The notes under the pieces: generated by a model | The model's database searches: none | What the model was told of the DNA's origin: nothing | Seen by the model: only the letters and a program-made list of their open reading frames with translations | Assembly (NCBI GenBank): GCA_003565035.1 | Contig: PXDP01000032.1 | Span: 1-13,477, forward strand | Reading direction: 5' to 3' | DNA length: 13,477 bases | Origin: PVC group bacterium | GTDB taxonomy: Bacteria > Verrucomicrobiota > Kiritimatiellia > SS1-B-03-39 > UBA6053 | Shown here: in pieces, positions 1-12,000 of the stretch | Numbering within the stretch: position 1 is the stretch's first letter | How the letters are laid out: each line of letters opens with the position of its first letter | Position numbers and translations under genes: made by a program

Positions 1-3000
1 AATCAACAATATTCTCCGAGCCGAAATCGACAACAGCACCTTGAGTGCTCAGAGCGTGGAACTGCGCAGCGAGGCCGAGCCGGCTATCCGCGCGGTGGCC
101 GTGGCCGCCGCGATTTCGGCGACCTTTGGCGGACTCTCGGTTTCGGTGGGCGGCTCCATCGCCGAAAACACCATCGAAAACGACCAGCGCAGCCGCGTGC
201 GCGGCGGCGTCCTGACGGCCTCCGGCGATATCCGGGTGCTTGCACTGGACCGCTCCGCCATCGATTCCGATGTGGGCTCCGGTGCGTTTACGGCGGGATT
301 CCTACCGGGTGCCTCAGTGGGACTCTCCGTCTCCGGCAGCACCCTGCGCAATCAGGTCCGGGCTTTGATTGAGGATGCCACGGTGGTGTCGCAAACCGGC
401 GAGGTGGAGGTCCGTGCCCGGACCGACAGTCAGATCACCTCCCTCTCGGTGGCCACCTCGATTGCTCTGGTGCCGGGCGGCAGCCTGGCAGGTGCCGGTG
501 CCGAGGCCCGCGGCTTGTCTGAGTCGGTGGTGGAAAGTTTTGTCAATGACGGGGCCTCGCTGCGGGCCGGTGGGGAAATTTCTATTCTCGCGGTTTCCAA
601 TGTCACGGTGTCGGTGACTACCTTTGGCGCAGCCTTGGGCGGTGGAGTGGCTGCGGGCGTCAGTGTCACCCGGGCCACAGCCAGCGGCACAGTGCGGGCA
701 GGTCTGGACGGTCAGGTGCGCGGTGCGGGCGGTATCGGACCCGGCGCACCCTCGCTTCGCGTCCTCGCGCTTGCCGATCATCGCGCATCGGCCACCTCCA
801 CGGCCCTGGCTGGCGGATTGATGGGCGCCGGTGCGGCCGCGAATGCATTCTCAACGGTTTCCCCCACGGTCGAGGCGGTTCTTGGTGGCTCGGCGGATGT
901 GCAGGTCAGCGGCGACCTGACCCAGCGGGCGGCCCTGACGGCGGATGCGCCCGCGCAGGCTCTTGGGGTGGTTGTGGGCATTAATCTTGCCCTTGGATCT
1001 TCCGTGGCCACCGCGACCGTCTCGCCCATATTGCGGGTCACGATCGGTGCCGGTGCGCAGGTTCAGGCCGCCGCGCTGAATGTTTTTGCCGATTTCAATA
1101 CCGCCGAAGACGGCACTCCCTTGACGTTGGGAGCTGTGGCGGATGCGAATGCCTCCGGTGGCTCCGGAGTCCTGACCGGACTTGGCTCTGTGGCCACTGC
1201 GACCGCCTCACCCAATCTGGAGATGCGTCTGGGCGGCGCGGGCAGTCTGGTGCAGGCCGGCAGTCTGACCGGACGCGGCCGGTATCACAGCCGTTCGCAC
1301 GCCACAGCCGAAGGCCTCCTGGTCAGTACGGTCGGCGTGGGGGCCCGGGTGGCCAATGCCACGGTTGGCGGCGACACGCTGATCGACTGGATGGGGGGCA
1401 CTGTGAATGTCTCCGGGGATATGGATTTAAGCCTCAGCGGCATGAACTGGGTACGGGCCGAAGGCAACGCCCCCAGCTTTGGCGGGTTCACGGGCACGGG
1501 CATTAACACCACCGCCACCCACACTGCGGAGCGGACCGTGCGCATCAGTGACGGCACCCAGTTGACGGCCGGAACGCTGACGCTGCTGGCCGCAACCCAG
1601 GTTGAGGCCCGTGCGGAATCCCGGGCCCTTTCGGTGGCTGCGGGCGCAGTGGGCGTTTCCCTCGCCACGGTGAATCTGGGCGGCAGCACCCGGGTCTCGC
1701 TGGCCGGGGCACTGAGCACCAATGGCCTCATGCGGGCCCGGGCGGAGACGACCCTGCTGGCCGAAGCCCGCGCGGAAGCCTCCGGTGGCGGACTGGTCGC
1801 GGGCAATGGCGCCAATGCGGCGGCCCATCTGACTCACCGCACCGAGGCGCGGGTGCTCAGCGGAGCGAACCTCCAGTCGGGCGGGGATTTGCTGATCGAG
1901 GCTCAGTCGCAGGCCCATGCGGATGCGGAGGTTTTTGGCCTCAGCCTTGGCGGCGCGGCGGTGGGTGCGATGATCAGTCATGCCACTCTTTCGCCCCAGC
2001 TTCTCGCCGAGGTGCAGGCCAATGCCACCCTCGCCAGTGGCGGCACGATTCGCATGGATTCCCGTCTGAACTTCACCGGAAGTCCGGTCTCCGGTCAGCA
2101 GGCCCGCGCCGTGGCGGAGGCCAGCGGCGGCGGTGTGCTCGCCGGAATGGGCGCCACCGCGACGGTGACGCTGGGGGCGGATGTACGCAGCCTTGCAGAT
2201 ACCGGCAGCAGTTTTTCCGCCACGCAGGGCGTGTGGGTGGAGTCCCGCGCCAGTGCGCCCGGCACCGCCACTGCCCGCGGCACCGTGGGCGGCGGACTGG
2301 GTGTGGGCGTCATCACCGCCACCGGAACAGAAAGCAGCCAGACGCATGCGGTCTTCACCGGCACCGTGGTGCAGGCGGCTTCTCTGGATGTGTTGGCCGA
2401 TGCGCGCGGCGGCATCTCCGCCACGGCCCGGGCTGTGGCCGGCGGTGCCGGCGCAGGCAGCGGTGCGGTGGCCCACGCGACCGCGAATCCGGTGATCCGT
2501 GCGACCCTCAACGGTCCTGCGGTCACCGTCAGTGGCACTGTGCGGGTGCGGGGTCATTGGCGCGGCAATGTCGATGCCCACGCGGTGGGGATCGCGGTGG
2601 GCGGACTCGCCGCCGCCGGGTCGGTGGCGACGGCTACGCTGAATCCCAACTTCATTGTGTCGGGCGGGGCCACAAATATCCAGGCCGGCGGCAGCATTCT
2701 GTTTGAAGCGGCGCACAACGCCAATCTGGGCGGCGGTATGCTGGATCATGTTGCCCGGGCCCGCGCGGAGGCCTCCAACGGCGGACTCATCAGCGGCAGC
2801 GGCGCCAACAGTAGCGTCAGCTTGGGTGGAGAGGTTCGCGCCACGGTGGCATCGGGCGCGGTGTTCCAGGCCGGCGGCAGCGTGCAGGTCCTGGCCACCG
2901 TGCGCCAGTTTGGCATTGCGGACGCCCGCGGCCTTTCCGGCGGTCTGGCCGGGGTCGGGGTCACCCTCAGTGAGGCCACGGTCGGCGGAACCGCCGAAAC

Positions 3001-6000
3001 CCGCTTTGACGGAAGCATCACCCAGTCCGCTTCAGTAACCATCCGGGTGGAAAGTCTGCACCACGCCACCGCCGACACTTACGCGCTCAGCGGCGGACTG
3101 GTCAGCGGCACCTTCAACACCGCCACCTCGAACATCACCCCCACCGTGATCGGTCGCATTGGGAATGACAGCAGCATCGTCACCAGCGCGGATCTGCAGT
3201 TGATCACCTTCAGCCGCGGCATTTCCGCCGCGCACACCCGAGGGGTATCCTCCCTTTCAGGTGTATCGATTGGCGCCTCGACAGCCACCGCCAACGGAAA
3301 CGTCAATGTCTCCGGCGGTGTGGGGGCGAATGCCTCCATGCAGGCCGGTGGCCTGATTCTTCTACGCTCTCTCTTTAATGTGGCTGAAAATCTCGACAGC
3401 CTCAACGATTTCGCCGCCTCAGCGGTGTCCAACGGCTCCTCCGGTGCACTGGTGGGCCTTACCGGCAGCCTTACGGCGGTCAATCTGACCGTGAATGTAA
3501 CCACGACGGTGGGGACGGCGGCGCAAATGACTGCCGGGGGCCAGCTCTGGGTGAATGCGGCCGGGCGGGCGCGGCTGCGCTCCAATCCGGAAGGGCGGGT
3601 GAACGGCGTGCTTGTCGGCGGCGCGACCCACGGCACCCTTGGACTCGCCCTGCACGTGGACGTGATTGTCCAGGATCAGGCCCGTCTGCAGGCCGGCGGT
3701 CTCCTGGATGTGAGCACCCTGTCGCTGACCGATGTGCAGTTGGACGCGCAGGGCGGGGCCGGTCAGGCCCTGTCCGATGCCCTTCGCAACCTCCTTACCG
3801 GCAGCATTTCGACCTTTTTCGAGGGATCGGCGATTCCCTCCGTGCTTGCCAACGGCGGCACCGTCATCAGCGCCGGCATCACCAACATCACCCGGGTGGT
3901 GATGGGAGATCAGGTGAACCTCAGCACGCCGGGTACCCTGCGGGTGATTGCGGACGGCCGCAGTCAGGTCAACGCCCATGCCCGGATGTCCGCCAGCAGC
4001 ACCTTTGTCGCGGATGCCATCGCGGTGGCGGATGTCTTCATCGATCCGCGCGTGACGGTCAGCTTTGGCACCGGCCTGGTGATGCAGGTCCGTGAACTGG
4101 TTGTGCGCACCCGCAATGAAATGAACCCGAGCGTGCGGGCCGATGCGGATGTGACTGCGGAAATCGCCAGCGCGGTGGGCACGGCGGTGACCCGGTTGAA
4201 TATCGGCACCGGCGGAAATCGGGCCCGCTCGCACATCACCTTCAGCGGCGACTCGCTGGTAATCGCGACCTACTCGGCGGTGATCGAAGCCCTGAACCTC
4301 CATGGCGCACAGGAAATGCTGTCCCGTGCGGAAGCCCAAGCGTTCGGCACCCTGACCGCCACCACCAGCGCCCGTGCCGACGGCACTGTGAACGTGGATG
4401 CCCGGGTGGAAACCGGAAACGGATTTGATCTCACCGCCCCGCGGATCACCTTCACCTCCCAATCGGATGTGCTGCTGCGCCGCCGCGCTGTGGCTGAAGC
4501 CGCGACGATGGTCACCCGCTTTATTGAAGTCGTGGAAACCGTGCAGCGGACGATTCAGGAAAAAGTGGTGCGCTTTTTGCCCCTGGGTAACATCGTGAGC
4601 TTTGTCACCCGGGTGATTACCGAGACCATCGTCACCGTGGTGGAGGTGACTGAATTTAGCAGTGAGTTCACCTTTGAGGGCGGCAACGGGCTGAGCGTGG
4701 AGGACACCCTGCACCTCAACGGCGCCATCCGCAACCTGGGGGGAGGGGACCGCACCCTCATCATCCGTGAAGACGGCACCTTGGATCCCTCCAGTACGAT
4801 TGGGGTCACCCTTTCCGGGAACACCGCCTATGTAGACGACATCCTCGGCGATGCCATCTCGGTCATTACCTTCAATGTGCTGCGCGGAAACACCACCGGC
4901 AACGCCCAAATTTTCATCGACAAGTTGATCGGTCAATTGACGGTGATCAATCATTCCAACCTGGATCTGGTTTTTGGCCGCATTGTCATGTTTTCCGAAA
5001 ATCCCGACGCCGAGCCGGATATCACCTACAGCCGCATGGGCGGAGTGGACTACGAACTGGTGGAGCAGGAAAGTGACAGCCGCTTCCTGTTGATCAACCA
5101 CGGCAGCGGGGACGTGATCTTCACGCAGAGCCTCTCTAATCCCTCCGCGTTCTATGACTTCACCAATCACGGCGGTGCCATCCGCCAGGCCAATGTCAAT
5201 GTGCAGATCGTGGTGGGCAACCTGGGGCACTTTATCGTTGAGAGTGCCGGGGATGTCGGGAGCAGCACCCAGCCTTTCCGCGTGGATCTGGTGCGGAGCA
5301 ACTTCCTGCCCGGCGGGGTGCCGAGCACCAAACCCGCCCAGCTCGCCGTGCGCGGCGCCAGCAGCGTTTTCCTCGATCTCCAGACGTTCCGAACCACCTT
5401 CCTGCCTCTGACGGGTGTGGAACGTGTTGATGGCTTTGCGCTGCTGCTGGAGGCCGGACAGCTTCTGCAGGCTCAGATCAGTGCGTCCTATATTTCCGAA
5501 TCCGGGGATGCGTGGACGGCCGCCCCCGGCGAGGTGCATGTGTTGCGCGCCCGTTCCACCGCCGGTGAAGTCCAGCTTACCGCCCCCACCTCCACCCTCA
5601 CGCTGGGTGCTGCGCCCGCCTTCACGGAACTGCACCCCCTGCTTGCGGATGTTGCGCTGGCGCAACTGGACGCCGCAGGCACACTCTCGGTGCAGTCCGG
5701 CGGAGATTTGCGGTCCCTGAACCCCGAAACCGGTGCCGAAGTGCTCGCCAATCAGGTGTCGCTGAATGCCGCCGGACAGATCGGCGATGCCGCCCGGGCT
5801 CTGCGTCTGTGGAGTTCACGTTCGGCGGAGTCCGCCGTCACCGTGAGTGCCGCCGGGCTGATTCATCTGCGGGAGCTGGGTCCGGTTCTCCGCGCGCAAC
5901 AGGTGCAGACCAGCGCCGGAAACATCACCCTGTTGGGGGATGCGGATCTGCTTCTGCTGGCCAACGGCCAGATTCTGACTTCCGGGTTGCAGACAACGCT

Positions 6001-9000
6001 CAGCTTTGACGGCAACATTACCCTGGCCAGCAACACCACCGTGCAGGCGGCGGATCAGGTGCTGATCCGTTTTGGTCAGAGTGGCGGCGGTTCCGTGTTT
6101 GACAGCCGGGCCGCGCTCAACGGGCCGGCTGCGCGTGTGGAAGGCGGCAGTGGCGATGACACCTTCCTGTTGCGGCGCTCCGGCTCCGCCCCGGCGGTGC
6201 TTGACGGATTGGGCGGTGCCGATCACTACACGGTCTTCACAGGCAATCTCAGCGCCGAAATCCGCATCGACGACAGCGGCAATGACGGCTCGGTGGATTC
6301 GCTCCGCATTGAAGGCTCCGGCAGCAGCCTGATCACCGTCTCCCGCGTGGATGCGGATGTGCGCATTGAGCAGGATGGGAACCAGATCATCCGCTTTGAT
6401 CACCGACTCGACAATGTGGAAGCGCTCTCCGTCTATGCCGGAAGTGCCGATATCGCCGTGACCGATGCGCTGGCCCTCCTCGACCGCCTCAAACTGACCG
6501 GTGCCAGTGTGGTCTGGTCCGCGCCCCTTCATGCGGGCGGCTTTGAGTTCGTTTCCGCCACCGCGCTGACTGTGAACCATGGCCTGCTCTCCCGCAATCA
6601 CCGCGATTTGCGGCTCACGGCGATGCAGGGTGATATTTTCCTGAACGCGCCGCTGCGCATCGCCTCCGACAATGGCGAGAACGGCGAAGGCAGCGGGCTC
6701 ATTCATCTGCGGGCGCCGCAGGGCGCGGTGCGCAGCAGCGGCGATGCCTGGCTGCGCAATGGCAGCGACTTTGACGCCCGGATCGAGCGGGCCATCGGCA
6801 ACGGATTCTACAGCGTCGATCTCAGCAGCGGACAGATTGTCTCCGCAAATTCCACCGTTTTTGATCTGGAAAATGGCGTGATCCTTCGCAGCGGCTTAGG
6901 GGCGATTCTGCAGGCTCAGCATGGACGTCTGTCGATTACCGCCCGCGATTACATCGGCCTGGCCACCCCCGGATTCCGGATCAGCCCGGTCTCGATTCTC
7001 ACCCAGGTTGCCGAGCTGTCCGTGCGGGTGATTTCCAACGGCAATGCCTTCATTACGGATCTGGACGGGGTGAATACCGCCACCGAAACCGATACGGTTG
7101 GCGTGAACAGCGGACTGCTCATCCTCGCCACCCTCACCGGCAGCGGGCGGATTGATATGCCGGTGGACGGCAACGGAGAAACGGTCCTGATTTCCACCGA
7201 CGACCTGAACATTACCTCCACGGTTCAGACTCAGGGCGGCAATCTGATCCTGCAGCCGCAAACCCCCACCCGCAGTATCGGCATCGGCGACACCGCCCCC
7301 GGCGATTTCCGGCTCACGCAGGCCGAACTGGATCTGCTCACCGGCGGCCTGAATGTGCTGACCATTGGTCACGACCTCGGCGCCCACACCATCACCATCG
7401 GCTCCAACGGCAGCGGTCCGGTGATTTTCCGGCATCCGCTGGTGCTCCGCAATCCCAACTTCGGCGGCATGATTCACATCCAGAGCGATGTCATTAACGA
7501 AGGAATCGGCAGCCTCATTCTCGGCTCCGGCAACACCGCGGTGCTCTCCGCCGACTGGTATCAGACCGGAAACTTCGTGCTCAATGACACGCTGCGCGTG
7601 GATGGCAACCGGCTGATTGAGGCCACCGGCGACATCATTCTCCAAAGTCCAGGCGTAGTGAACGGCAATGGCGGAGCGAATGATTCGCTCACCCTGCGCG
7701 CCGGCGGTCGGATCATCATCCGCGGCGATGTTGGTTTTGACCCGTTGCGTGCGCTGCAGAATCTGATCATCGACAGTGCCACGGAAGTGATTTTTGAAAG
7801 CTCGGTGCAGCTCACGGGGCAGTTGGTCATCAACGGCGACGGGGTGCACAGCGGTCAGCCCGCCACCCAGGGTCTGGTGATCAGTAAACCCCTGCGGGTG
7901 GAGATCAATGGATCGGTGCAGGCCGCTTCGGTTTCCATTGAGGCCGTGAATGTGATCGAAGTGGACGGTCCCCTGAATACCACCGGCCCGGTATTCCTGG
8001 ATGCCTCCGGGGCCTCGGCCACGGTGACCCTGGGCGGCGCGGCCACGGTGGGCGGCGATCTCTCGGTGGAGCGGGCCAACACCCTCAGCTTCCGGGAACT
8101 CACCGTGGGCGGTTCGCTGAGCGTCGGCGTGTCTGCGTTGGTGACCTTTGAACGTGCGGTCTCCGTCAGCGGCGATGTGACCCTGGGCTCCGCGCTGACC
8201 CCCGCCAATCTCGGCAGCGTGATTTTCGGATCACTGGCCCCGCTTAACACCCCCGGGCAGGTGAATATGCACGGAACCGGCGCTTTCACCTTCTCAGCCG
8301 ACGTGGGCAATGCCCAGGCCCCGCAGATCCTCCGCCTGCATACCGACGGCGACATCAATCTGGAGGGCCGCCTGACGGCCGTCAATGTGGATCTTGTCGC
8401 CGGACCGGATTCAAACGTCTATTTCGGTCTGCAGGTCATCATTCAGCATATGGATGTGACAGCAGGGAATCAGGTCCGGGCTGACAGTTCCATCCGTGTG
8501 GGGACCGGAGATTTGACGATCACCACCAACCGGGTTGAACTGCGCGGCGGTGCCGGAAGTGTGTTTAATCAGGCTGGAACCAACCTGATGTCTGTGATCA
8601 CCATCAAACCGTTTGACGTCAATCGGAAGATGGCGGTTGGCGAACCTGCCCTTTTCTTTGGAATGGAAAGTGACCGCCTGGACATCACCTACCGTGAAAT
8701 TCGCGCCATCGGAACCCAGTTCATTGAAGTCATTTTCGGGGACATCGAACATGGAACGGGGAACGTTTTTGTCGCCGATCTCGGTATCACAAATAATAAT
8801 CTCTTCTTCTCCCCGCCGTCGATTGTTAATCCGACAACGATTGTCGGTGGGGATATTCAAGTGGGCTATGCGAACCGCCCTGATTTCTTTGATGCGGGCA
8901 TCGAAGATTTCATGTTCAACTCCCAAGTAAACATCAGTAACAGTGCCGCTTTCATCCGTTTTAAATCGTTGATCCATGACGTGCGCATCGATGCGGCGGT

Positions 9001-12000
9001 GAATTCGGTTTTCCAGCGCAACGCCTGGGTCCGTATTGAAGCGGAGCAGAACATCATTATCAACAAAGCGGTGTTTGTAAACGACCGGGTCTCGCTCACC
9101 GCCGGGTACACTGGCGGTGTTGGCAGTGTCACCGTGAATTCCACCGGGGACGACAGCGGGGCACTTTGGACGACCGGCACCACCACCGCAAACCGCAGGA
9201 TTGAAGTTTCTGCGGGCGTGGCTGGCGGAGACCTTCTCCTGAACGATGACGTGGGCGGGGTCACCGTTTCCGCGGCCGGCATCAACAGCCAAATCCTTCT
9301 GCGGGCCTCTTCGGGATCCATCACCCAAAACCATGGGTTGATCCGCAGCGATCTGCTGGCAGCCACCGCGCTGGGCAGTATTCGCTTTGATCTGACCGAC
9401 GTTGTCCGGGTGGACGAGGGAACGATCGGGGGCGATACCTATGCCCATGGCAATCCTTTCACGATCAATGGAATTGTCATCACCGGAACCGGAAGCCTGA
9501 TCCTGACCGAGACGGATGCTCTGATTCTCGAGAATGTGCAGACGAACGGCGGCAGCATCACGCTGGACAATCTGGCCGGTAGCGGAGGCGACCTCCATCT
9601 GGGCACGCTTGGCACCGTCTCCGGCAGCATCACGCTCAGGGCGGATGGCGCGATTACCGATCACCGTTCCGGAGAGGGCGTCATTAATCTGACCACCACC
9701 GGTCTGGTCGATCTGACCGCCAAAACCGGAATCGGAGGTCCGGGCGACCTCGACATCGATACCCAGATCGGCAGCCTGGCCGCACAGACCACGGTCTCCG
9801 GCGGAATTCATATCGATGAGCGCGATGGCCTCCTGATTGTCGGACCGGTCACCACCGCAGGCAACGGGTCAATTTTGATTACGGTTCAGGAAGAAAATTT
9901 AAGCATTGCCAATAATGTGATCGCCGGTGGTTCGGGCAACATCCTGCTGGAAGTTCTGCAGGGGGCGTCGGAAATCGGTTCCCAGGTTCTCTCGACAGCG
10001 GGTCATATTTCGATCACCGCGCACGCAAACATTACCTTATATTCGACCGCAACGGTCACAACCGGCGAACCGGGGACGGTATGGATTCAGTCTGCGACCG
10101 GACAAATCACCATGACTGTATTCAGCACGGTGACCGCATCCAACTCCTCGGTACACATCGCCACCCAGGGTGAGACGGCGGGTGATATATTCCTTGCCGC
10201 AGTGACGGGAGCCCGCGTCTCGGTGGTTTCTGCCCACTTCTCTATTTTCACCGCATCTGCTTCCGTTGCCAATATTACCGCCACGGACCTGCGTCTCGAA
10301 GCGGCGAATGCGATTGGGACCAGCACGTCTCCGATCCATACGGCCACGGAGAATTTAGCCGCGATTGCGGGCGGTACGAATCCCTCGTTTACCGGGATCT
10401 TTCTGAATCAAACCGGAAATACTACGGTGGATGCAATTGCTCCGGTTGTGGTTCAAATCGTGGATACGGATAACCTGTTGACCGCGACCGGTGATGCCGT
10501 CTCGCTGTCCGATCTCCGCACTGGAAATGACGGACCGATTGTTCTTCAAGCCGCTGGATCCATTACGCTGAACGATGGCAATAGTAATGGTGCGGCGGTT
10601 GCGGCCGATCAAAGCGGCAATATTTTGATTCGGGCGACCGGTGCAAGCTCCGATCTGACGATCAACGGCAATGTCGTATCCGGCACCGGACACGTTACGT
10701 TGTCTGCGCAGCGGAATATGCTACAGAATGCCAATGTCACCACCGGCACTCCGGGAACCGTTTTGATCGTTGCGGAATCGGGGAACTTCACGATGGAGAA
10801 AGATGCGGTTATCACCGCAACGGAGTCCTCGGTCCTGGTTCGCTCCGGAGGGAATTCTGTACTTGGCCTTTTGGTGGGAAGCGACGTGTCGGTCCGCTCT
10901 TTCAATGGATCTATTTTCAGTGCACCGGACAGCACGATGAATGTTACCGCGACCCATCTTCGCCTCCAGGCGGAAAACGCGATGGGTACTGCGGCCAGGC
11001 CTATCCTCACCTCCGTGGCTCATTTGACCGCTCATGCAAACAGTACCTCGGCAACCGCCAAGGGGATTTATATTTTGGAATCAAGCAGCGTCATAGTTCG
11101 CGATGTCGCAGTATCGGTGCAGGAAGTGCTCGCCAATGCGACGACCCTCGGAATGACGGAACTCAGCCAGGCCGATTTGGTGACTGGTAACGATGGCGCG
11201 ATTGTCCTCACCACGGTGGATGGAACGATTACCCTGACTGACGGCAATGGAAACGCTTCGGCGGTCAACGCGCAGGGCAGTGGGGTTGTGACCCTCACCG
11301 CCAACGGCACGGACCGGGATATCCTCGCCGAAAACAATGCCGATATTTTGGGTGGCAGCGGAGACATGACCCTGACTGCCAATCGCAATATTATTTTGAA
11401 TGCCGGAAATATTGTTTTCGAGGGTTCCGGCATCGCGGAGATTTCGCTTGTCGCGACGAACGGATTGATCTTCATGACCGATGGTTCGACCCTCGTGAAT
11501 GAAGCCGGGGACATCAGCCTCCACGCATTAACCGACATCGACATCTCCCTCATCCAAAGCGAAACCGGGAATCTCTATCTGCACGCCGAAACGGGAGCCC
11601 TTCGCGATAACACCGCTCTCGAAGAAGCCAACCTGGTCACAGGCGGCACCGCGCATCTGAAGGCCGCCACCGGAATCGGGGCCAATGCCACGCCGGAGGC
11701 GGATCTGAATACCCGGGTGGCCGGACTGACAGCTTTGAATACCGTTTCCGGCGATATCATTCTTCAGGAAGAAACCGGTCTGACGATCACGAATGACGAC
11801 GACCTCACGCTCGGTGGGGTGGTGAACCACGCTGTTGGTGGAGATATTCGCATTCTCACCCTCGCCAACCGGATCACGGTGGCTGGGCAAGTCCGGACGG
11901 CGGCGGGTAATACCGGAATCGACTATGGTCATATTGCCCTTCGCGGTACCGCAGCGGGAACAGAGATTGTCGTCAATGCCGCTATCACCGCCACTAACGG

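Noticed and set aside
2181..2706. Overlapping + strand open frames in other phases (Cys/Arg/Pro-rich)
   Set aside because: They contain many Cys, Arg and Pro residues typical of out-of-frame GC-rich reading and conflict with the uninterrupted repeat-bearing frame.
1427..2749. 440-codon open frame on the minus strand
   Set aside because: Antisense to array A; its apparent His/Arg/Gly repetitiveness is a mirror of the + strand repeats.
170..4500. CRISPR or DNA-level satellite array
   Set aside because: The periodicity is at protein level with diverged DNA and variable spacing that stays in multiples of three. There are no identical short repeats with unique spacers.
4502..4670. Transmembrane helix
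   Set aside because: The hydrophobic stretches are interrupted by Arg, Glu, Gln and Thr every few residues, so an amphipathic soluble helix fits better than a membrane span.
3419..5665. 748-codon open frame on the minus strand
   Set aside because: It lies wholly antisense to the continuous + frame. Its product is His/Gly/Arg/Gln-rich with no domain pattern, as expected for the complement of a G/C-ending, Asp/Val/Ala-rich coding sequence, and the + strand repeats run through it unchanged.
8411..9811. 466-codon open frame on the minus strand
   Set aside because: Antisense shadow. It spans the copy 2 module and the transition segment with no change in the + frame, and I see no plausible gene spacing or start signal.
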